Assembly (NCBI GenBank): GCA_964492245.1
Contig: CAZBJJ010000001.1
Span: 90,624-154,623, forward strand
Length of the DNA stretch: 64,000 nucleotides
Direction of reading: 5' to 3'
DNA from: CAZBJJ01 sp964492245
GTDB lineage: Bacteria > Spirochaetota > Spirochaetia > Treponematales > Breznakiellaceae
Shown: piece by piece, positions 34,844 to 42,322 of the stretch
Numbering within the stretch: the stretch's first letter is position 1
Layout of the letters: every line of letters starts with the position of its first letter
Notes under the pieces: model-generated
What the model saw: the letters and a program-made list of their open reading frames with translations, nothing else
Told to the model about the DNA's origin: nothing
The model's database searches: none
Program-made: the position numbers and the translations under genes

Positions 34844-36805
34844 CTAGCTCCGACTGTTTTTATTTAAAATATCTAAAAATTCCTGTTCAGTTAAGATGGC
34901 TATGCCAAGTTCGCTCGCCTTCCGGCCCTTTGCCGAGCTGCCCAAAGCCTCGTTGGTCACTAAATAGGACAGGTCCTTTGTTACCGTATTTTTAGCCTGG
35001 CCCCCTAGGGCCTTTACCCGCTCTTGGGCCTCGCTGCGGCGCAGACTGGTAAGCTCGCCGGTAAAACAGAAGGACAGGCCCCGCAGCCTTTGGTCCGCTA
35101 TTGGCCCTTTTAAAACGACCCTGCCTATGGCCAGAACCTCTGCCATGTCCCCTTGCACCTCTCGTAGCCCCTCGTACAGGGCGCTAGCTAAAATTTCGCC
35201 TATACCGTGAATAGAGGCAAAATCATCGCGCGAAGCATTGAATAATTTTTCCCAGCTGTCTATGCCCGCCTGGCTTATTTTTTCCAGCGAGGTTTCGCCC
35301 AGGCCCTCGATATCGAAACCGGCGACAAAGCGGGCCAATGACACTTCGCGGCGGCGCTGAATGTTGGCCACTACCTTGGTAGCCGATTTTTCTCCCATCC
35401 GCGGTATATGCAATAAATCGTCCTTGGACAATGTGTATAGGTCGGCAACTGAATGCAAGAGCTCTTGCTCAAAAAGGCGGTCTAAAAGCTGGCTGCCCAG
35501 CTCTCGAATTTCCATTACCTCAATCCATTTTTCCAGGCGGTGGTGGATTCTTTTGGGGCAGGCAGGATTTGGACAGTACAGACGACTGCCAACATCCAGA
35601 AGGGGGGTTTGGCAGCTGCGACATGTTTCTGGAAAAATTATCGCCTGCCCCTGCATACCGGCATGTGGGGCCAATCCCTCAATTTTTGGTATAATTTCTC
35701 CCCGCTTTGTAACAAATACTGGCAGGCCCAGCTTAAGGCCCAATGCACGAATTTGATCGGGGTTGTTCAAATTGGCCCTTTGCACGGTGGTACCGGCAAG
35801 CCGGACGGGTTCAACAATGCCCACGGGGGTATAATTGGCCCCCGACTCGCTCCAGATTACCTCTTTTAAAATACTAATGGCCTGCTCTAATTCGAATTTA
35901 AAGGCAATTTGAAATTCTGGGCGCTGGCGTCTGAGGTCTTGAATATTTGTTTTTAAGGTTTTAACTACCACGCCATCCACATCGAAGACTAAATTATCCC
36001 GCTGGAGGGCCAGGGCATTGCGAAAGGCTATAACCTCTTCAACCCCCTTAAGCAGCTTGTGGGGGACCACAGAAAAGCCCTGTTTTTCCAGCCAATGTAG
36101 TTTTTCTGTCTCGCGAGCAAAGCCGCCCGTTTCGCTGTAGTCGGCCAGATCGTAGACGACCAAACTTAAGTCCTCGCTGCCAAGACCGTCTTTTCGACGC
36201 ATAAGGCCATTTGCCGCATTGCGACAATTTGCCTTGTCCCGATATTTTTCCTGCCAAATGTTTCGGCTCATAAGTACTTCTGCGCGAACGCCCCCAGTAA
36301 AGGGCTCAGGTAGGGTTAAAAGTACTCCCTGCATGGCAATGGCATTCGAATATATATCGTCCCCAACAATGCCATCCCCACGGGTTACTGCCCGCACAAG
36401 TTTTCCCGCCTCGTATTGCAGCTCGAGGCTTGCGCCATCCAATTTGTGTTGGACTAAAAACTCATCGCCCTCTTGGCGCAGTGCCCAAGCGCGAAACTCC
36501 TCGGGGTTTGCCGCCTTTTCCTGACTCCCCATAGGTATGATGTGGCGAGCTTTGGGAAAGGTGGCGTTTGCATCGGAGCCGATGGCGGTTAGAATGGGAT
36601 GGACCGGCGAAAGAGCTTTTAGCTCGTCCCAGAGGGCATCAAATTCGCTGTCGCTTATTAGCGCTTCGCCATTGTAATAGGCAGCTTGATAATCGCCAAT
36701 AAGGCGAGCTAGCTCATCTATTCTCTGTTTTTGGCCCACCGAAGCCTCTGTTGTAGATGGCACAGCCTGGCGGTACTCGGGGCCGAAGTCGAATTCACCG
36801 GGCAT
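34844..36805 (-). CDS. ligA: NAD-dependent DNA ligase
   Basis: 653 aa from ATG 36805 (AAGGTGG 5 nt upstream); a frame 6 codons longer overlaps trmB more. N-terminal Ia domain with YYNGEALISDSEFD, the adenylation motif HKLDGASLEL (KxDG), and VDGVVVKTL. Then the OB fold, a four-Cys zinc finger (CRSCQTP and CPNPACPKR), helix-hairpin-helix repeats (HIPRMGEKSA, IHGIGEILAS) and a C-terminal BRCT domain (LRGLSFCFTGELTSLRRSEA). Complete and of family length. Overlaps the trmB stop by 11 bases. Confidence 0.96.
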   Translation of the reverse strand: MPGEFDFGPEYRQAVPSTTEASVGQKQRIDELARLIGDYQAAYYNGEALISDSEFDALWDELKALSPVHPILTAIGSDANATFPKARHIIPMGSQEKAANPEEFRAWALRQEGDEFLVQHKLDGASLELQYEAGKLVRAVTRGDGIVGDDIYSNAIAMQGVLLTLPEPFTGGVRAEVLMSRNIWQEKYRDKANCRNAANGLMRRKDGLGSEDLSLVVYDLADYSETGGFARETEKLHWLEKQGFSVVPHKLLKGVEEVIAFRNALALQRDNLVFDVDGVVVKTLKTNIQDLRRQRPEFQIAFKFELEQAISILKEVIWSESGANYTPVGIVEPVRLAGTTVQRANLNNPDQIRALGLKLGLPVFVTKRGEIIPKIEGLAPHAGMQGQAIIFPETCRSCQTPLLDVGSRLYCPNPACPKRIHHRLEKWIEVMEIRELGSQLLDRLFEQELLHSVADLYTLSKDDLLHIPRMGEKSATKVVANIQRRREVSLARFVAGFDIEGLGETSLEKISQAGIDSWEKLFNASRDDFASIHGIGEILASALYEGLREVQGDMAEVLAIGRVVLKGPIADQRLRGLSFCFTGELTSLRRSEAQERVKALGGQAKNTVTKDLSYLVTNEALGSSAKGRKASELGIAILTEQEFLDILNKNSRS

Positions 36806-37496
36806 ATAATCCACCTTTCTCATCAGTTTTAATAAAAAAAAGCTCGCGAATTGAATGCTGTTTATCTAAACCTTTTTTCTCGAATTTGGTCTGGGGGCGC
36901 CAGCTTTGCGGGTCTGCCCAGGTACAGTACTTATTTTTTAGCGAGGCGGTGGCGCTCAATTCCATAAGGGCCGAGTTGCCATAGTCCTCCCAATCGCTGA
37001 CAAAATAGACATAGCCCTTTGGGGCAAGCCGAGAAGCCAAAAGATCGGTAAAGGGCCTTTTAATTAAGCGGCGTTTATGGTGTTTTTTTTTGGGCCAGGG
37101 ATCGGGAAAAAACACATGAAAGCCGGCAATACTTTGGGGGGCAAGCATGGTTTCCAATACATCGACTGCATCGTGCAAAATTATCCGAATATTTTTAAGG
37201 CCATGTTCGCGTATTTCCCATAAGAGCCGTCCCGCTCCCGGACGATGTACCTCCAAACAAAGATAATTGATGTCGGGATTCTCTTGTGCAATTTGCCAGG
37301 TGGCCTGTCCCATACCAAAGCCAATTTCAACCACTACTGGCCCTTGATTCCCAAAATATTCCTGAATATCGAGTATTTCATTTTTATAGGCAATGACATA
37401 TTGGTCGGACAATTCTCGCCAAGCTGCAACCTGAGCCGGGCTCATCCGCCCGCCCCGCAGCACGTAGCTCTTTATTCGCTGGCTTACACTTTCCAT
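36795..37496 (-). CDS. trmB: tRNA (guanine-N7)-methyltransferase TrmB
   Basis: Methylates G46 in the variable loop of tRNAs. 233 aa, with VVVEIGFGMGQATWQIA (SAM motif I), VHRPGAGRLLWEI, and the TrmB hallmark VFFPDPWPKKKHHKRRL. C-terminal TKFEKKGLDKQHSIRELFFI is also typical. Ribosome site GAGGAAG. Overlaps ligA. Cytoplasmic. Confidence 0.94.
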   Translation of the reverse strand: MESVSQRIKSYVLRGGRMSPAQVAAWRELSDQYVIAYKNEILDIQEYFGNQGPVVVEIGFGMGQATWQIAQENPDINYLCLEVHRPGAGRLLWEIREHGLKNIRIILHDAVDVLETMLAPQSIAGFHVFFPDPWPKKKHHKRRLIKRPFTDLLASRLAPKGYVYFVSDWEDYGNSALMELSATASLKNKYCTWADPQSWRPQTKFEKKGLDKQHSIRELFFIKTDEKGGLYAR

Positions 37497-37507
37497 TTTA
37501 GACTTCC

Positions 37508-38176
37508 TCAGGGCTCATTTTTTTTATAGGCAAAGGGGGCGGTTAAATAGCCAGAGAGTTTGTCGGCATCTTCGGCCCAGAGGGCAAGGACAAAACTATC
37601 CTCGGGAAGCTTGAGCTCCCGTATTTTACCCGCAGTTTTTTTGACCTCGAAGACCCCCAACTGCTTACCTGCCTCGTCGTAGGCAATTAATGTATGGCCA
37701 TCCCAAGAGCTCGAAATTTCGTAATCATTCTGATAAAAATGAATTTCAGGCCTATCTTGAGAGGGATGTTTTATGCTTACACGCAGGTCCTGCTCGTCGC
37801 GCTCCCCACTTTTGTCGATTAAAATTACACGCCAACGAGTTTCGGGCAATTGTTCATCCGATAAAAACTGCAGATGATGAGCACCTACCCAATTTTCTCC
37901 GCTTTTCTGTATCCATGTCCAATTATCTCTGTTTAAATGCCAATATAGCTGAGCATCATCGTTAATGAGATATAATTCATCTAAATCGGCAATACCGTCT
38001 TCGTCCTGGGCAAGGACGAAAAAGCTAATATACTCATTAAATTCGCCCTCAGTCCCCTGTATACGCACAAGCTTAAAAGAGTACGAGAGTATCTCGGGCG
38101 AGCTCTGGCTGCATCCTATTACAAGCACAAGGGCTAAAAATAACCAAGCTCGTTTGGGTAAAAGCGTATACGACAT
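37508..38176 (-). CDS. Lipoprotein, unknown function
   Basis: 222 aa from ATG 38176. Signal peptide MSYTLLPKRAWLFLALVLVI with lipobox VIGC. The mature part is rich in beta strands (FFVLAQDEDGIADLDELYLI, QLYWHLNRDNWTWIQKSGEN), like an immunoglobulin- or calcium-binding-type fold, by appearance only. Upstream of the ATG there is no ribosome site, and the longer frame begins inside the predicted -10. Divergent from the glutaredoxin gene; followed by trmB at 11 bases. Confidence 0.73.
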   Translation of the reverse strand: MSYTLLPKRAWLFLALVLVIGCSQSSPEILSYSFKLVRIQGTEGEFNEYISFFVLAQDEDGIADLDELYLINDDAQLYWHLNRDNWTWIQKSGENWVGAHHLQFLSDEQLPETRWRVILIDKSGERDEQDLRVSIKHPSQDRPEIHFYQNDYEISSSWDGHTLIAYDEAGKQLGVFEVKKTAGKIRELKLPEDSFVLALWAEDADKLSGYLTAPFAYKKNEP

Positions 38177-38189
38177 ATGAGGCCATAAT

Positions 38190-38219
38190 AGCATATCTCT
38201 AAGATCCGTAAAAGCCCAA
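38190..38219 (-). promoter_or_regulatory. Promoter of the 38176 lipoprotein gene
   Basis: On the minus strand, TTGGGC (38219-38214), an 18-nt spacer and TATGCT (38195-38190). Predicted start about 38183, only some 7 nt before the ATG, hence an almost leaderless mRNA. Confidence 0.5.
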
Positions 38220-38267
38220 TCCTTTGTTAGGAAAATGTAACAGTACTAAAAATTTATCGAAAAGACT

Positions 38268-38295
38268 TGAGCCAGGCCTTTATATTCATTATCAT
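38268..38295 (+). promoter_or_regulatory. Promoter of the glutaredoxin/FTR pair
   Basis: TTGAGC, a 16-nt spacer and TATCAT. The -10 lies in the left arm of the palindrome 38290-38305. Predicted start about 38302, followed by a good ribosome site AAGGAG. Confidence 0.6.
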
Positions 38296-38305
38296 ATATA
38301 TGATA
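38290..38305. promoter_or_regulatory. Perfect 16-bp palindrome over the -10 element
   Basis: TATCATATATATGATA is its own reverse complement. Arms TATCATA and TATGATA are the same as at 10691-10710, where the spacer is 4 rather than 2. Both sites cover the -10, a position expected for a repressor. Confidence 0.58.
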
Positions 38306-38325
38306 TTTAGCACCAAGGAGTGAAC

Positions 38326-38640
38326 ATGTTCGACTATGTGGAATACAAGCAGATTGAGGGAAAAATAACTGATAAAAATATTGTGGTATATGCACTGTCT
38401 ACCTGCGGTTTTTGTAAACGGGCAATGTCCTTTTTGCAGGAAAACGATTTTGCCTTTAATTATATCTATGTGGATGAAATCGCTTTTGACCTTAAAGAAC
38501 GCATAAAGGCCGAATTAAAGGCTAAATTTAATACGCGGGTCTCTTTTCCCTATGCGGTAATTGACAATGCTTCTATTCTTGTGGGCTTTATAGAGATCGA
38601 TTGGCGAAAAAGTTTATTGGGAGTGCCACATGAAAACTAA
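38326..38640 (+). CDS. Glutaredoxin-like protein
   Basis: 104 aa from ATG 38326 (AAGGAG 5 nt upstream; the GTG at 38320 is inside the ribosome site). Redox motif STCGFCKRAM with Cys27 and Cys30, followed by a Grx/NrdH-type fold with the cis-Pro in RVSFPYAVID. It overlaps the FTR-like gene by 11 bases. The natural reading is that the FTR-like protein reduces it, or both act in one relay. NrdH-like use with ribonucleotide reductase is possible but no nrd gene is in the window. Confidence 0.83.
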   Translation: MFDYVEYKQIEGKITDKNIVVYALSTCGFCKRAMSFLQENDFAFNYIYVDEIAFDLKERIKAELKAKFNTRVSFPYAVIDNASILVGFIEIDWRKSLLGVPHEN

Positions 38641-38959
38641 GGAACTGGAAGATGTCTTTACCTTTGCCAGCATGGTTGCCCATAAACAGGGTTGGCAGAC
38701 AAGCTTGGACAGGGACCTATACACCGATCTTTGCCAGGGGCTCAAAGAAAACTGGAATAGGTATTCCTATTTTTTATGCCCCTGTCGCGATAGCTATGGC
38801 TCGCGAGAAAAAGACAGCAAGGCAATATGTCCCTGCATTTGGGCGCGCGAAGATATTGAAACCTATGGGCATTGTTTTTGCTCATTATTCTGGTCTAAGG
38901 ACTTTGCTAGCTCTGGAAAAATGGCCACAAGTATTCCCGACCGGGACGACCGGGCCTGA
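38630..38959 (+). CDS. Ferredoxin-thioredoxin reductase catalytic-chain-like protein
   Basis: 109 aa with the FTR beta-chain cysteine pattern: LCPCRDSYGSREKDSKAICP (CPC and second CPC), then YGHCFCSLFW. These carry the 4Fe-4S cluster and the redox disulphide. The last pair is CFC preceded by His, where the plant enzyme has CHC; bacterial and archaeal relatives often vary here. No ferredoxin or variable FTR subunit is adjacent. Cotranslated with the glutaredoxin. The C-terminal residues are encoded by a GC-rich GACCGGG triple repeat. Confidence 0.85.
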   Translation: MKTKELEDVFTFASMVAHKQGWQTSLDRDLYTDLCQGLKENWNRYSYFLCPCRDSYGSREKDSKAICPCIWAREDIETYGHCFCSLFWSKDFASSGKMATSIPDRDDRA

Positions 38960-38968
38960 CCGGGAATA
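38932..38968. repeat. GC-rich hairpin with three GACCGGG repeats
   Basis: GACCGGG occurs at 38939, 38948 and 38958, inside an inverted repeat TATTCCCG (38932-38939) and CGGGAATA (38961-38968). It straddles the FTR stop codon, between converging genes, so it may act as a terminator-like structure, but no T-run follows in either direction beyond a short A-rich tract. Confidence 0.5.
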
Positions 38969-38983
38969 AAATACGCAAAAAGG

Positions 38984-40150
38984 CTAAAGATTAAACGACA
39001 GGGTAATAAAGGTTGTATCCGAGGCCTTTAATTGGTTTACAATTGATTCAAATTTAACCCCCACCTTGGCGCAGGCCTCGCTCAAATAGGAAAGATAATA
39101 CAGGCCAAGCTCGGTATCGGCCTCGCCAGGGGCGATATCTCGATAAAAATCCAATAGGGTCTTCTTTTGGATATTGGCAGATTTTTTGGCATCGATGCTC
39201 TCTTTCATTACCTGGTACTCACTTTCTCTATTGTAGACGGTTATCTGCAAACGCCCCTGGGTGCCAACCGAAGAGCTGGAGCTCCCAATTTTCCAGGATA
39301 TGTAGACAAGCTCATTTTTTTTGCTCAATTCTTCTACAATGCGGCGGCGAATATTGGGATCAAAAAGTACGGCGTTTGGGTCTTCGGCTCCGCGATATAA
39401 AAAGGCTGCCTCGCGGCGCAAATTGGTGTTTTCTGCATTGACAGCCAATTCAATTAACATGAGGGCGATATACTCTGCAATTTTTGCCTTTTCCATGAAG
39501 CCCTGCAAAAGTATCAACAAGTCTTTTATTACGTTGTCAAAGCCTTCAATATCTTTAAATTTTGAAAGCACAAACCAGGTGGCCCCCCGCATTGAATTAA
39601 TAAATTTTTCACTTAAAAGAAGCTGAGTATTCAATTCATCGGGCAATAATTCGGGTGTTTTCATAATTTTTCGCCGTATTGGCAATAAAATATCTTGTTT
39701 TAACTGTTCAATGAGCGTAGAGCGTTCGCGAAAATAATTTTGCAAAAAGCCCTCGTTAAAGCGTGTCCGCTCGTCCAGTATTGATGATGGATTTGCTCTA
39801 TTCCAGCGTTTTATCATATCCGATGCCATTATTTTAGTAAATAAAATGGCATCAAATTGTCGGTATAAAATACTAAACACAATTATTTTAGAGAGATCCA
39901 TTATTTCCTGTCGACACGATACAAATTCTGGGCGGGAGACCTCAATTTTAGAGACATAGTCGAGCAGGAGCATTCGCTGTACAGAGGAAGGGACAAAGCG
40001 TTCAAACAAAAGCCCATACTCTTCGGCATTGTCGGCTAGTTTAAATTTTGTAAGTTTTTTATTCTGTTTTAAAAATACGGTGGTACCTTCCTCGCTCATA
40101 ATTATTTTTAGAGGAAGCTCTAAAATGTTTTTTTTCTCGGGTGCCGACAT
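38984..40150 (-). CDS. Conserved-looking cytoplasmic protein, unknown
   Basis: 389 aa from ATG 40150 (GGAG 8 nt upstream); a GTG two codons earlier is too close to the ribosome site. No signal peptide or membrane segment. Mostly helical, with charged stretches (FLQNYFRERSTLIEQLKQDI) and a C-terminal part of mixed structure. EGTTVFLKQNKKLTKF near the start is beta-like. No family is recognised. It stands alone with its own promoter and a leader hairpin. Confidence 0.7.
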   Translation of the reverse strand: MSAPEKKNILELPLKIIMSEEGTTVFLKQNKKLTKFKLADNAEEYGLLFERFVPSSVQRMLLLDYVSKIEVSRPEFVSCRQEIMDLSKIIVFSILYRQFDAILFTKIMASDMIKRWNRANPSSILDERTRFNEGFLQNYFRERSTLIEQLKQDILLPIRRKIMKTPELLPDELNTQLLLSEKFINSMRGATWFVLSKFKDIEGFDNVIKDLLILLQGFMEKAKIAEYIALMLIELAVNAENTNLRREAAFLYRGAEDPNAVLFDPNIRRRIVEELSKKNELVYISWKIGSSSSSVGTQGRLQITVYNRESEYQVMKESIDAKKSANIQKKTLLDFYRDIAPGEADTELGLYYLSYLSEACAKVGVKFESIVNQLKASDTTFITLSFNL

Positions 40151-40175
40151 GAACACTACTCCACGTATGAGCTAT

Positions 40176-40193
40176 ATCTGGCGAAGGCCAGAT
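40176..40193 (-). promoter_or_regulatory. Leader hairpin of the 38984 gene
   Basis: ATCTGGC and GCCAGAT form a perfect 7-bp stem around a 4-base loop, starting within about 4 nt of the predicted transcript start and ending about 25 nt before the ATG. A 5'-end hairpin of this kind often protects mRNA from decay. Confidence 0.45.
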
Positions 40194-40203
40194 CTTGTCT
40201 ATT

Positions 40204-40232
40204 ATTATATTCGCTAAAAAACGATCTGTCAT
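40204..40232 (-). promoter_or_regulatory. Promoter of the 38984 gene
   Basis: On the minus strand, ATGACA (40232-40227), a 17-nt spacer and TATAAT (40209-40204), a consensus -10. Confidence 0.7.
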
Positions 40233-40267
40233 TAAACTTTTAAATCGTTTTACCAGACAAATCCACC

Positions 40268-40297
40268 TTGACGGGGACAATTGACCAAGGCTATGGT
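40268..40297 (+). promoter_or_regulatory. Promoter of the 40307 membrane-protein gene
   Basis: TTGACG, an 18-nt spacer and TATGGT. Predicted start about 40304, only about 3 nt before the ATG. The open frame extends back to the TTG inside this -35, but that part is promoter, not coding. Confidence 0.55.
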
Positions 40298-40306
40298 TAT
40301 TTAGCC

Positions 40307-42322
40307 ATGGCAATTCTAACAAGACACATAAAACAAAAAACACTTCCATTTCTTTTAAGCTTTTTTTTTATAATCCAATTAGTCCCATCAACATTATCGG
40401 CATATACCAGAGATAATTCATACATTAAGGATTTTTTACATGCTACTCATATTCCCTTTACTACCGAGGCGCTACAGGAAGGCACCGGTGCATTTGGCGA
40501 AAACATCCTTATATCCTTTTACAAAAATACATCCGAGTCTCTTTACAGCCCCCTTGTTATAGCTATTCCCATAGATAATAACGAGCTGGGCATTGAAGCC
40601 AGCCGATATTTAATTGAAAAAATTAATAATACCCTGCTACCTCGATCTATAGATATTGTTTTTTTAGCTGATGAAAAAAGCAGCCTTCCGTCTAAATTAA
40701 ATATGACTAGCCACCATGGACTTCTTGCCCTTAAAGAGGGATATGATTATCCCGAACAGACTATTGTCCTATATGTGGATATACAGAAAAACAGCTCCTC
40801 GTTTAAAATTCAACATGCCTCTAGCGGCCACATTGTACCCTTAGAAATATTAAAACCCCTGTCCCTGGCGCTTAAGGCCTCTTCCACTTCTTGGAATATA
40901 GAAACTCCCTGGAATGAATTATTTCGCCTACATTTGGCCAATGGTCCATCGGATTTAGAAATTCTTAACGAAGCAGGCTTTAATGCAATTGCCTTAAGAA
41001 CTCATAAAACCGGTTCTCCTCCCCTACACCCAGATGCACTTGCCGACATCCTGATGGAAACAATTGAAAAACTGCCCCAAAACTTAAATGTTGTAGATGT
41101 ACGTTACTCGATTGTACATTTTGGGCCTGTTTTTTGGCTGGTGAGCGAATTCACCCTTATTGTTCTCTTCTTGCTAGCCACTTTTTTAACAGCCGTTTAC
41201 ATTCTCTGGTATTCAATGGTCAATAGAAAAATTATGCGTGCTCGACAGCGCGTTTTTTTTAAGCGCCTTTGGCTTTTACCTGTTTTATTTGTATTGCTAT
41301 ATGGCTGTTATTTAGCATCAACGTTTTGGATTAATTTTCTCTATGGCCATATTCAGCCAAATGTGGAAGATGCATCTCATATTCATATCGCAATAAAGGG
41401 TATTTTATATCTTTTTTGCTCTATCACCCTATATACCTTGCTCACCTATTTATTGCTGTATCGCCGACTTCCCGTACGGAGTCATTTTTGGGCAACGGCC
41501 ACAGTAATTTTTTTTGGTATCGATACCCTTTTAATTGCAAGCATAGACTTTTCTCTTTTGCCCCTCATCCTCTGGGCCTATTGTCTGGCCTTTGCATCTG
41601 CCCTTATAAAAAACTCAATGCTCTCTTTTGTATTAGCTATTACTTCGATGCTTCCCATTGCCGGCACCATCTATGCTGCGACAATTAATGAGCGGGCACA
41701 TCTATTGGAATCCCTCGCCTCGAGTTCGCCCTTAAATGCGCTTTTTCTTATTACCCTTTTATTTCCTTTTTTGTTGATTTTAAAAAAAGCTGTGCCCAGA
41801 AAAACGAGACGTCTAGATTTTTACACACTGGGTATTCATCTGCCGCCAAGAATTACTTTTTTTATCGCATCAATTTTGACCTCCTATTTTACCCTCCAGG
41901 CCCTGCCCCATATTGAAAAATCCAGCCTTGGAATAGTAAATCTCCTTTCCTCCGAAATTGAGGAGGCCTCCTCAATTTTGGAGGGCACAGACCTTAAAAC
42001 CGAAGTCTTGGTAAATACTTTTATGGACAGAAAAAATATCAGTGTAAAAATTAACCTTGACCAACAGCCCAATCGCATAGAGTTTTATCTGTCCAGCTTT
42101 CAGCCAATTGTCATATATGATAGCAATTTTCCCTGGACTTCCAATTTAGATGAGACCTCTGTCTATTTTTATACCGGCGATTATCCTCCCCATTTTTTTG
42201 AGTTTAATTTTACCTGCCCTGAAAAAACGAATGCCATTTTATATATAAAATCTTTGTTTTATCGGGAAGAAGAAAATGTTATTTATACAAAATCAATATC
42301 GCAGTCTATACTTGGCAAATGA
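40307..42322 (+). CDS. Large multi-spanning membrane protein with an exported N-terminal domain
   Basis: 671 aa from ATG 40307. Signal or first membrane segment (TLPFLLSFFFIIQLVPSTLSA), then an exported domain of some 230 residues (SPLVIAIPIDNNELGIEASR, then IDIVFLADEKSSL) whose strand-helix order recalls M28 peptidases, but metal ligands are not evident. Residues about 285-545 hold about nine membrane segments, then a C-terminal exported tail of about 120. GAA1-like proteins share an M28-like domain plus membrane segments; this is only a resemblance. Overlaps dinB by 4 bases. Confidence 0.72.
   Translation: MAILTRHIKQKTLPFLLSFFFIIQLVPSTLSAYTRDNSYIKDFLHATHIPFTTEALQEGTGAFGENILISFYKNTSESLYSPLVIAIPIDNNELGIEASRYLIEKINNTLLPRSIDIVFLADEKSSLPSKLNMTSHHGLLALKEGYDYPEQTIVLYVDIQKNSSSFKIQHASSGHIVPLEILKPLSLALKASSTSWNIETPWNELFRLHLANGPSDLEILNEAGFNAIALRTHKTGSPPLHPDALADILMETIEKLPQNLNVVDVRYSIVHFGPVFWLVSEFTLIVLFLLATFLTAVYILWYSMVNRKIMRARQRVFFKRLWLLPVLFVLLYGCYLASTFWINFLYGHIQPNVEDASHIHIAIKGILYLFCSITLYTLLTYLLLYRRLPVRSHFWATATVIFFGIDTLLIASIDFSLLPLILWAYCLAFASALIKNSMLSFVLAITSMLPIAGTIYAATINERAHLLESLASSSPLNALFLITLLFPFLLILKKAVPRKTRRLDFYTLGIHLPPRITFFIASILTSYFTLQALPHIEKSSLGIVNLLSSEIEEASSILEGTDLKTEVLVNTFMDRKNISVKINLDQQPNRIEFYLSSFQPIVIYDSNFPWTSNLDETSVYFYTGDYPPHFFEFNFTCPEKTNAILYIKSLFYREEENVIYTKSISQSILGK

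Noticed and set aside
40268..40306. N-terminal extension of the membrane protein
   Set aside because: The first codons coincide with a good -35/-10 promoter; the signal segment follows the ATG at 40307.
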